DNA of 5,170 nucleotides from a bacterium (GTDB lineage: Bacteria; Vulcanimicrobiota; Vulcanimicrobiia; Vulcanimicrobiales; Vulcanimicrobiaceae). The translations under genes and the position numbers were made by a program. The notes under the pieces were generated by a model. The model worked only from the letters and a program-made list of their open reading frames with translations, had not been told where the DNA came from and searched no databases. Shown here in pieces: positions 1 through 5,170 of the stretch (positions are counted from its first letter, which is position 1; each line of letters starts with the position of its first letter). The stretch lies in the NCBI GenBank assembly GCA_021807065.1, contig JAKAPO010000190.1:1-5170 (forward strand), given 5' to 3'.

Positions 1-1
1 G

Positions 2-580
2 GCAGTCGTTTTCGAGAACGGTGCGATGCTGATGAGGCCGACCTCCATGTCGCGCCGGGCCGAGGCCGACGCGATAGCTGCCGAGTTCGCAAAAATCGAC
101 GTGCCCCTTGCGGGCCGCATCGCGGCGCCCGGGTTGCTCGACGGCACGGACGTGTTGTTGGCTGGAAATACCGCGTTCGTAGGAGTCGGGAACCGCGGCA
201 ACGCCATCGGGCGAGCCGGTTTTGCCGAGGTGGCGCGCGCGCACGGCTACGATGTGAAGGAAGTCGCCCTCGCAGCGGGGGTGCGGTCCCTGCGCAGCGT
301 CGTAAGCGCGGCCGGAGCGCATGCCATCGTCATGGCGCGCGACGCCGTCGATTCACAACCCTTTGAGGGCTTTCGCGCGATCGTTCTGGAACGTGGCGAG
401 GAGCTCGGCGCGGGCGTGCTCTGCATCGGTGAGCTGCACGTGATCGCGAGTGTTCGCTATCGTTCGGCACTGGCGCGAATGCGCCGCGCTGGTATCATCG
501 TCGAAGGCATAGATCTCTACGACTTCGAGAAGATCGGCATCACGCCGGCGGAACTGGTGCTGCCGATCAAACGCGACTGA
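2..580 (+). CDS. DDAH/amidinotransferase-fold protein, C-terminal part, probably non-catalytic
   Basis: The 5' end lies outside the window: the frame is open back to base 2, and the codons before the ATG at 26 read AVVFENGA, which fits the family's conserved FVEDxA strand. That ATG is therefore internal. Further family landmarks are RPTSMSRRAE (ITRPGAPSRRGE in DDAH), LLDGTDVLLAG (LDGGDVL) and VGVGNRGNAIG (VGxSxRTNxxG). These support the pentein fold of dimethylarginine dimethylaminohydrolase and arginine deiminase, cytosolic enzymes that hydrolyse guanidino groups. The substrate-binding Arg positions appear kept. However, the catalytic His of the LHLKS motif aligns with Ser (VRSLRS, codon 287-289). 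The C-terminal nucleophilic Cys (LTCxSLLLP) aligns with Pro (ITPAELVLP, codon 545-547). I infer a catalytically inactive or repurposed paralogue. The alignment is from memory. The metallophosphoesterase gene follows after 10 bases, probably in the same transcript. Confidence 0.8.
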   Translation, partial: AVVFENGAMLMRPTSMSRRAEADAIAAEFAKIDVPLAGRIAAPGLLDGTDVLLAGNTAFVGVGNRGNAIGRAGFAEVARAHGYDVKEVALAAGVRSLRSVVSAAGAHAIVMARDAVDSQPFEGFRAIVLERGEELGAGVLCIGELHVIASVRYRSALARMRRAGIIVEGIDLYDFEKIGITPAELVLPIKRD

Positions 581-590
581 TCGATTCCAA

Positions 591-1322
591 ATGCAGCGGG
601 TTGCGGTTCTCTCCGATATCCACGGTAACCTCGTTGCGCTCGACGCGTGCCTCGCCGATCTCGTTGCACAAGGCGGCGCAGACGCGATCATCGCCGCCGG
701 CGATCTCTGTCTCGACGGACCGCGGCCGAAGAAGGTGTTGCAACGCTTGGAGGAGATTGGGGCAAAGTGCATCAGCGGCAACACCGAGCGTTATCTAGCC
801 GGCATCGGTGAGGAGCAGCACAGCTCTTCGGAGAGCGCACAGATCGCGTGGACGCGTAAACAAGTGGGTGAAAAATGGCTAGCGTGGCTGCACGAGCTTC
901 CATTCTCATTGCGCGTCGCCGACGAAGAGAACGAGTTGTTGGTAGTTCATGCCAACCCTTCAAACGACGAAGAGCATCTCTGGCCGGATGCAGACGATGC
1001 AACGCTCGAACGCCTGATCGGAGAGGAGTGTGCGAAGACGATTGCCTTCGGCCACTTGCACCTTCCATACGTGCGACACTGGCGAGGCCGGCTTCTCGTG
1101 AACGTTGCGTCGGTTGGGCTTCCAAAGGACGGCGACGCGCGAGCCTGCTATGCGATCTTCACGCAGCGCGACGGCGGTTGGGAGGTCAAGCACCGTCGCG
1201 TCACCTTCGACGTAAAGAAAGTGGCAACACAACTTGCCGACAGCGGAATCCCGGATAGCGCCGAGCTCGTCGCGAGCCTGCGCCGCCACCGATATAAACG
1301 CCTTAAGGGTTATATTCCTTAA
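591..1322 (+). CDS. Calcineurin-like metallophosphoesterase (Metallophos_2 type)
   Basis: A complete 243-residue soluble protein, expected to be a two-metal cytosolic phosphoesterase; the substrate cannot be told from sequence. All canonical metal-binding blocks are present in order: SDIHGN (D9, H11), AAGDLCLDGP (D38), SGNTE (N64), VVHANP (H120) and GHLH (H155, H157). GNTE and GHLH stand where many relatives have GNHD/GNCD and GHTH. The size suits the roughly 240-residue prokaryotic group rather than the shorter YfcE group. The basic C-terminus (RRHRYKRLKGY) could touch nucleic acid or membrane, which is speculation. The ATG at 591 starts directly at the first beta strand; no good Shine-Dalgarno is visible before it, so coupling to the upstream DDAH-like gene is plausible. 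There is no sign of truncation. Confidence 0.9.
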   Translation: MQRVAVLSDIHGNLVALDACLADLVAQGGADAIIAAGDLCLDGPRPKKVLQRLEEIGAKCISGNTERYLAGIGEEQHSSSESAQIAWTRKQVGEKWLAWLHELPFSLRVADEENELLVVHANPSNDEEHLWPDADDATLERLIGEECAKTIAFGHLHLPYVRHWRGRLLVNVASVGLPKDGDARACYAIFTQRDGGWEVKHRRVTFDVKKVATQLADSGIPDSAELVASLRRHRYKRLKGYIP

Positions 1323-1351
1323 ATGGCTTGGCACGCTGCACTCGGCCTGGC

Positions 1352-1421
1352 GCTGCGCTTCGCCTCGGCCGCTTCGCGGCCTCAACGTCACGGAGTCTGT
1401 CCTGAGCACGCGAAGCGCAGT
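1352..1421. repeat. REP-like structured intergenic repeat with 11-bp inverted arms
   Basis: The non-coding stretch 1323-1462 carries an 11-base perfect inverted repeat: CTGCGCTTCGC at 1353-1363 and GCGAAGCGCAG at 1410-1420. A G-T pair (1352/1421) extends it by one. The 46 bases between the arms contain a perfect 6-bp hairpin (GGCCGC 1367-1372, loop TTC, GCGGCC 1376-1381). The right side reads CCTGAGCACGCGAAGCGCAG and then TCGAAGG. From memory, motifs of the CCTGAGC...GTCGAAGG type recur between genes in many bacterial genomes. No T-run follows, so it is not a classical terminator. No second copy occurs in this window, so its dispersed nature is inferred. Confidence 0.6.
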
Positions 1422-1429
1422 CGAAGGGC

Positions 1430-1458
1430 GGCCTCACGCGGACTGCGCCGCGTGGGCC
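1430..1458. repeat. Strong hairpin directly before the yadG-like start codon
   Basis: GGCC (1430-1433) plus CACGCGG (1435-1441) pairs with CCGCGTG (1448-1454) plus GGCC (1455-1458). This gives 11 bp with one bulged T (1434) and a six-base loop. The stem ends four bases before the ATG at 1463, so the region where a Shine-Dalgarno would sit is inside the stem, and no good AGGAGG-like site is seen. In mRNA this would be expected to hinder ribosome loading; no regulatory role is shown. It adjoins the upstream inverted repeat and may be part of the same element. Confidence 0.55.
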
Positions 1459-1462
1459 CACG

Positions 1463-2197
1463 ATGACCGTAGCCCCAGCCATCGAAATCGAGCACCTTAC
1501 AAAGCGCTACGGCGACGTAGTCGCCGTAGACGACGTTTCGCTGCGAGTCGCAGCGGGCGAATTCTTCGGCTTCTTGGGGCGTAACGGCGCCGGGAAGACC
1601 ACGACGATCAACGCAATCGTCGGTTTGGCGAGGAAGAGCAGCGGCAGCATACGCGTCTTTGGTTACGATACGGACCGAGAGTGGCGCCACGCGCGCGGTT
1701 TCATCGGTCTTGCGCCCCAGGAGTTCAATTTCGATCGCTACCTCTCGATTCGCGACGTTCTGATTTTTCAAGCCGGCTATTACGGACTACGGGGCAAAGC
1801 GGTTGCCGAGCGGGCCGACGCGCTGCTCGAGCGCTTTGGACTGACCTCCCGGGCGCGCGTCGAGTACACCAAGATTTCCGGTGGGCAGAAGCGTCGTTTA
1901 ACCCTGGCCCGCGCGCTCATTCACGAGCCGCGCATGCTGATCCTCGACGAGCCGACGGCAGGCGTCGACGTCGAGCAACGTCTGGAATTGTGGGAATTCT
2001 TGCGGTGCCTAAATGCCGAAGGGCTCACGGTTTTCCTCACGACGCACTACCTTGAGGAAGCAGAGCAGCTCTGCCGCCGGATAGCGATCATCCGAGACGG
2101 CAAGATCATTACAGAACAGCCGACGCGTCACCTCGTGCGCGAGGGGGAACGTCTGCAAGACGTCTTTTTGGAACTGATCCGCCAGGCACCGTCATGA
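1463..2197 (+). CDS. yadG: ABC-2 type exporter ATP-binding protein, YadG-like
   Basis: The cytosolic ATPase subunit of an exporter, working with the permease encoded next. All ABC motifs are visible: Walker A GRNGAGKTT (39-47), Q-loop PQEFNF (Q86), signature ISGGQKRR (138-145), Walker B MLILDE (158-163), D-loop AGVD (166-169) and switch LTTHYLEEAE (H195). The blocks PQEFNF, QAGYYG and ILDEPTAGVD strongly recall E. coli YadG. At 244 residues it is about 60 shorter than the E. coli protein and lacks the C-terminal extension. Walker A has Arg where Pro is usual (GPNGAGKT); the catalytic Lys45 is intact. The ATG at 1463 is the only sensible start, since homology begins at once (IEIEHLTKRYG). The exported substrate is unknown, as it is for YadGH. 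Confidence 0.93.
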   Translation: MTVAPAIEIEHLTKRYGDVVAVDDVSLRVAAGEFFGFLGRNGAGKTTTINAIVGLARKSSGSIRVFGYDTDREWRHARGFIGLAPQEFNFDRYLSIRDVLIFQAGYYGLRGKAVAERADALLERFGLTSRARVEYTKISGGQKRRLTLARALIHEPRMLILDEPTAGVDVEQRLELWEFLRCLNAEGLTVFLTTHYLEEAEQLCRRIAIIRDGKIITEQPTRHLVREGERLQDVFLELIRQAPS

Positions 2198-2961
2198 ATT
2201 TCAACATCGTCGGAGTGTGGACGTTGACCAAGCGCGAGTTGATCCGTAGCGTGAAGATCATCAATCAGGTGATCTGGCCGCCCATCATCACGACCTTGCT
2301 CTACGTATTCGTCTTCGGCATGGCGATCGGGAGCCGCATTCCGCTGGTTCAGGGAGTCACCTACGCGCAGTTCCTCATCCCCGGCCTCATCATGTTGCAG
2401 ACGATCGATTCATCCTACGGCGAGTGCTCGAGCTCGGTCTTTCAAGGGCGCTTCATGAACCATATTCAGGAGCTGCTCATCGCCCCGATGTCGGCTACCG
2501 AGATCGTGTTCGGTTTTATCCTTGGAAGCCTCGCGCGGGCGCTCATCATCGCGGGTCTCATCACCGCGCTTGGCGCGCTGCTCGTGCATACGCTGCCGCG
2601 CGACTGGGCCATGTATTTCTTCGTCTTGATCCTGGTCTCGGTACTCTTCTCCGGTCTCGGCATCATTCTCGGCCTGCTCGCAGAGAAATTCGATCACCTC
2701 GCAGTGCTCACCACGTTCGTCATCATGCCTTTGACCTTCGTTGGCGGTGTCTTCACCGCGGCGACGATGCTGCCGCCGGCTCTGCGCACGCTCTCCCTCG
2801 TGAATCCGATTTTCTATACGATCGACGCGTTCAGGCGCAGTTACACCGGTCAGAGCTTTCTTCCGCCGCTGTATTCGATGGGTGCAATCGGATTGCTGTG
2901 CATCGTCGTCCTTGCGGTTGCGCTTCGAATGACGGCGCTTGGCATCAAGTTGCGGACGTAG
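2194..2961 (+). CDS. yadH: ABC-2 type exporter permease, YadH-like
   Basis: The membrane subunit of the exporter, 255 residues, close to the usual YadH length. The ATG overlaps the ATPase stop codon (ATGA), so translation is coupled. Six hydrophobic segments lie at about 26-46, 57-75, 101-131, 138-161, 170-190 and 226-247. The amphipathic N-terminus (TKRELIRSVKIINQVIWPP) precedes the first. Family landmarks are YAQFLIPGLIM (57-67), QELLIAPMS (92-100, counterpart of EELLVAPV in YadH), LTFVGGVF (180-187) and NPIFYTIDAFR (204-214). With one ATPase and one six-helix permease, the working transporter is presumably a dimer of each. The substrate is not determinable here. The 3' end overlaps the converging minus-strand gene by 17 bases. 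Confidence 0.93.
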   Translation: MNFNIVGVWTLTKRELIRSVKIINQVIWPPIITTLLYVFVFGMAIGSRIPLVQGVTYAQFLIPGLIMLQTIDSSYGECSSSVFQGRFMNHIQELLIAPMSATEIVFGFILGSLARALIIAGLITALGALLVHTLPRDWAMYFFVLILVSVLFSGLGIILGLLAEKFDHLAVLTTFVIMPLTFVGGVFTAATMLPPALRTLSLVNPIFYTIDAFRRSYTGQSFLPPLYSMGAIGLLCIVVLAVALRMTALGIKLRT

Positions 2962-3691
2962 GAAATCGCGCGAGCGTCTGCCGGCGGAAGGTGTATTGCG
3001 CGAGCCATCCGGCAAGAGCGATTCCCCAGAAAATTCTTAGATCGGCCGTTAGCGTGTATGCCGCCATCGCAACCGCGAACCCAAGCATGAGCGCCTCCGC
3101 CTTGAGCCCGCCGAGGAGCGAAGGTTTTCCGTGAACGCTGCCTTCGACGCGTGCCGGCCAGAGGCGGGGCAGAAAGGCCGGTACCGTCTTACGATAGCGC
3201 TCGTAGATATCACCGTAGCGTTCGCGCATCCCATGCGCTTCATGGGTGCCCAGGAGCCAAGAAAACCAGATGTTGCCGAGCACGATGATTGCCCAGCCGA
3301 TCGGTGTCGCTAGGCTTCCGACAGCCAGCGCGAGCAAGATGTTTCCAAGGTAGAGTGGATTGCGTACGTAACGAAACGGTCCGTCTACGAGGAGTTTGCC
3401 TTGAAGAGCGTTGGGGCTCCATACGACTTCGGGACTGAGATACGTAGAACCCCAATAGCGAATGAGAAATCCCGCAAAGCTCAGCGCGGTGGCGATCCAC
3501 AGCGCCGTCGACGGACGGGAGTGGAGAGCCGACGCAACGAGAACGAACGACGGGAACGACGATGGTGCGCGCTCGTACAGTGCGCTAGCGGCAGAGCCCG
3601 CGTAGAAGCCGATGAGGTAGATGAAGACGATGACCAGCGCCCGCCGCTGGTACCACCATGGGGACTTATCTGGGGACGTCGATCTGATCAC
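2945..3691 (-). CDS. Isoprenylcysteine methyltransferase/NnrU-like integral membrane protein
   Basis: A 248-residue polytopic membrane protein related to the ICMT/phospholipid methyltransferase superfamily, which methylates lipid-linked acceptors using S-adenosylmethionine. Evidence is the motif GPFRYVRNPLYLGN (104-117), close to the family's GPYRYVRHPMYLG. It is followed by a helical hairpin (about 118-149) and then E151, YGDIYERY (159-166) and VPAFLP (170-175). The motif's usual His is Asn111 here. Hydrophobic segments lie at about 18-36, 46-57, 63-80, 118-148, 194-214 and 219-234. The last two form a C-terminal extension beyond the usual end at the VPxFLP motif. The start is a GTG at 3691, which overlaps the upstream gene by 26 bases; no ATG follows in frame near the N-terminus. 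The acceptor is unknown, and a bacterial housekeeping lipid or quinone role is only possible. Confidence 0.82.
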   Translation of the reverse strand: MIRSTSPDKSPWWYQRRALVIVFIYLIGFYAGSAASALYERAPSSFPSFVLVASALHSRPSTALWIATALSFAGFLIRYWGSTYLSPEVVWSPNALQGKLLVDGPFRYVRNPLYLGNILLALAVGSLATPIGWAIIVLGNIWFSWLLGTHEAHGMRERYGDIYERYRKTVPAFLPRLWPARVEGSVHGKPSLLGGLKAEALMLGFAVAMAAYTLTADLRIFWGIALAGWLAQYTFRRQTLARFPTSAT

Positions 3692-4001
3692 GGTAGACGG
3701 CCGAGCCGACGCGCTTCTCGATGAAGAACGTCCCGGTCACGGTTCGCGTTTGGCCGTCGGCAATCGACGGCGTGCCGTATTCGAAAACGTGTACGCAACG
3801 CGTTTCTTCGCAGAGATCGAACAGCGTAAAGGCGTTGCCGTTGCGCATCACCCTGCGCTGGATGCCCTTGACCGTCCCCGCAGTGGTCACCATCTTGCCA
3901 TCGAACCTCGGAGCGTGTGCGAGGAGATCCGCGGGCGTCGCGATCATCTGCGGGCCGGCGAGGCCGAGCGACGCGAGGACGAGCGGGGGCAGCGCCTTCA
4001 T
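3666..4001 (-). CDS. Small, probably exported OB-fold-like protein
   Basis: A 111-residue protein. Its start (MKALPPLVLASLGLAGP) looks like a short signal peptide ending near residues 16-21, though no cleavage site is clear. The rest alternates hydrophobic and polar residues in strands typical of an OB-fold: FDGKMVTTAGTVKGI (33-47), NAFTLFDLC (56-64), CVHVFEYG (69-76) and RTVTGTFF (86-93). Periplasmic OB-fold proteins of this size (CcmE-like or nucleic-acid-binding-like) are common, but no diagnostic His or Tyr haem motif of CcmE is seen. Two cysteines (C64, C69) sit on neighbouring strands and could form a disulphide after export. The ATG lies 3 bases after the hydrolase stop. I do not recognise a specific function. 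Confidence 0.75.
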   Translation of the reverse strand: MKALPPLVLASLGLAGPQMIATPADLLAHAPRFDGKMVTTAGTVKGIQRRVMRNGNAFTLFDLCEETRCVHVFEYGTPSIADGQTRTVTGTFFIEKRVGSAVYRDQIDVPR

Positions 4002-4004
4002 GCT

Positions 4005-4841
4005 TCACGAGTTTTTCCCAAAAAACGGGTTGTGCTCCCGTTCCTGACCGATCGTCGTAGGCGGGCCGTGCCCAGGCATTACGACGGTATCGCTCGGAAG
4101 GGTGAAGAGCTTCGAGCGCACCGAGTTCAGGATGTCGCCGTACGTGGAGACATCGCCATACGCGCCCCCGATGCTCCCCGCAAAGAGCGTGTCGCCGGTG
4201 AAGAGCGTCGAGCGAAGGAGATAGCACGACGATCCGTCCGTGTGGCCCGGCGTGTGCAGCATGCGGATCTCCACGCCGTCGCCGAACGGCAAGGCGTCCC
4301 CGTCGCGCGCCAGCGTCGCCTTGCGGGCAAGCGCCCCGATGGCATGGACGTCGAGTGAGTGCATGACGATCGTTGCCAATGGAAACGCTGCCGCAACGTC
4401 TGCCGTCGCGTCGCAATGATCCGCGTGTTTGTGCGTGATGAGAATGTACTGCAGACGGTATGCGCCGTCGCTCAAGATGCGCAGCAGGTTCTGAGGAAGG
4501 CCCGCGGGATCGACGAGCGCAGCACGTTTGCCGCCGTCGAGGAAGAAGACGTAGCCATTGCTCGGGTGCGGATCTTGTGGATGATGGCGTACGGCGGGCG
4601 CATCGGGAACCTGCGGGTACCAGCGCGAACCGGCGGAGTCGGCGAGCCGCCCCCCGTCCAGGCCTAGCAGCGGCGCGATCGCGCGCGCCTGCTCTGCATT
4701 TGCCGTTCCGTGCCCGCGTGTCCATCCCTCGACGAGACGTGCATCGATGCCCGTCGCCTTCGAAAGGGCGAGCGCGTCGACGCTCGTGCCCAGCATCGCC
4801 TTGCGCAGGATGTCGCCGAACTCATCCTCGAGCGGAATCAT
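4005..4841 (-). CDS. Metallo-beta-lactamase-fold hydrolase with N-terminal HTH-like domain
   Basis: A 278-residue cytosolic protein. Residues 90-278 form a glyoxalase II-like metallo-beta-lactamase domain with the full metal set: THKHADH (H137, H139, D141, H142), TPGHTDGS (H200), FTGDTLF (D217) and PGHGP (H258), then a terminal NPFF typical of the glyoxalase II-like group. Such enzymes hydrolyse thioesters or related ester bonds using two zinc or iron ions. Residues 1-70 (EDEFGDILRKAM, then VDALALSKATGIDARLVEGW) look like a Cro/XRE-type helix-turn-helix with a GLDGGRLAD helix after it. That half may serve as a regulatory or dimerising module rather than a DNA binder. The ATG at 4841 follows the upstream stop by 12 bases; no strong Shine-Dalgarno is visible. 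The substrate is not inferable. Confidence 0.9.
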   Translation of the reverse strand: MIPLEDEFGDILRKAMLGTSVDALALSKATGIDARLVEGWTRGHGTANAEQARAIAPLLGLDGGRLADSAGSRWYPQVPDAPAVRHHPQDPHPSNGYVFFLDGGKRAALVDPAGLPQNLLRILSDGAYRLQYILITHKHADHCDATADVAAAFPLATIVMHSLDVHAIGALARKATLARDGDALPFGDGVEIRMLHTPGHTDGSSCYLLRSTLFTGDTLFAGSIGGAYGDVSTYGDILNSVRSKLFTLPSDTVVMPGHGPPTTIGQEREHNPFFGKNS

Positions 4842-4853
4842 GTGCGGGATTCG

Positions 4854-5170
4854 TCAGTGTTGGGCGAGACCCAGGAAGAAGAAGCCAAACGCGATGACGA
4901 TCGCGGGCGCGGCGACGTAGAGAAGCGCGCGCGTTCGCATCAGCGCCGTGATCGAGACCAGTACGACGCAGACTTCGAAGAGCGTCGTTGCGACCTCGTA
5001 CTTTTCGTACGACCGCATTGCGCGCTCCGCCTGATCCATTTGGGCATCCGAATCGCGCTGATAGCGCTGCGCCACGATCAGGATCCGCGCCGACTTCTCC
5101 GTTTCTTTGGCTATGCGACTTTGCAGGATCGAACGAGCGCTCGAGTTCACAAGGCCGGCTTGCAGCAGTC
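4854..5170 (-). CDS. DUF4337-like membrane protein, C-terminal part
   Basis: The minus-strand frame is open to the window edge, so the 5' end is missing. A GTG at 5150 could be read as a start, but upstream codons continue (LLQAGL) and it is more likely an internal Val. The visible part has an amphipathic, charged helical stretch (AKETEKSARILIV, then RDSDAQMDQAERAMRSYEKYE), probably coiled-coil. Two closely spaced transmembrane segments follow (about 53-71 and 76-96, counted from the GTG), joined by the short basic loop MRTRA. The order of charged helix, FEVCVVLVSITALMRTRALLY and a glycine-rich last helix resembles the C-terminus of DUF4337 proteins as I recall them. Their function is unknown. 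The HTH-hydrolase gene follows after 12 bases, suggesting co-transcription. Confidence 0.7.
   Translation of the reverse strand, partial: LLQAGLVNSSARSILQSRIAKETEKSARILIVAQRYQRDSDAQMDQAERAMRSYEKYEVATTLFEVCVVLVSITALMRTRALLYVAAPAIVIAFGFFFLGLAQH

Noticed and set aside
26..28. ATG as the start of the DDAH-like gene
   Set aside because: Conserved family sequence (VVFENGA) is encoded in frame upstream of it, so it is an internal Met.
1291..1322. AT-rich patch with TATAAA and TATATT, and a 6-bp inverted repeat (TTAAGG/CCTTAA) at the end of the metallophosphoesterase gene
   Set aside because: No -35 element at proper spacing was found, and the inverted repeat is short with no T-run. A promoter or terminator here cannot be supported from sequence alone.
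1329..1343. TGGCACG resembling the -24 half of a sigma-54 promoter
   Set aside because: There is no TTGC at the required -12 spacing.
2410..3015. Minus-strand open frame of 201 codons across the permease gene
   Set aside because: It is a low-complexity, charge-rich product antisense to a clearly homologous YadH-like permease.
3621..4358. Long plus-strand open frame of 245 codons
   Set aside because: It lies antisense to the OB-fold-like gene and the hydrolase, is extremely Arg-rich and shows no motif; it is a shadow of GC-rich minus-strand genes.
3688..4725. Minus-strand open frame of 345 codons
   Set aside because: It is a shifted frame of the HTH-hydrolase and OB-fold-like genes on the same strand. 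The product is Arg/Ala-rich and lacks motifs, whereas the other frame carries the full metal-binding set.

Overview
The window is a compact, GC-rich (about 60 %) bacterial segment. Two convoys of genes converge near position 2950. Six genes are real apart from edge effects, plus a short ABC-transporter permease, making seven in all. The first and last genes run off the window edges. No rRNA, tRNA, CRISPR array, transposase or integrase gene is visible. Gene packing, proline/arginine/alanine-rich proteins and GTG starts fit a GC-rich environmental bacterium. A lineage such as Eremiobacterota/Vulcanimicrobiota is only a guess; nothing here fixes the phylum.

Plus-strand half. Positions 2-580 hold the C-terminal part of a protein of the dimethylarginine dimethylaminohydrolase (DDAH)/amidinotransferase fold. 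By a from-memory alignment, its catalytic His and Cys are replaced. Ten bases later comes a complete calcineurin-like metallophosphoesterase (591-1322). A 140-base non-coding stretch (1323-1462) follows, filled with a REP-like structured repeat. It contains an 11-bp inverted repeat, a small hairpin inside it, and a second hairpin that ends four bases before the next start codon. Then comes an ABC-2 type exporter in the YadG/YadH mould: ATPase at 1463-2197 and permease at 2194-2961, coupled by an ATGA overlap.

Minus-strand half. Read from right to left, the order is: the C-terminal part of a small two-helix membrane protein resembling the end of DUF4337 (5170-4854); a metallo-beta-lactamase-fold hydrolase with an N-terminal helix-turn-helix-like domain (4841-4005); a small, probably exported OB-fold-like protein (4001-3666); and an isoprenylcysteine methyltransferase/NnrU-like integral membrane protein (3691-2945). 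Gaps of 12 bases, 3 bases and a 26-base overlap suggest one transcript. The last gene overlaps the end of the permease gene by 17 bases, so the two convoys meet with no room for a conventional terminator.

No complete new defence or mobile system is evident. The most unusual items are the apparently catalytically dead DDAH-like protein, the structured repeat abutting the transporter start, the HTH-hydrolase fusion and the tight minus-strand cluster.
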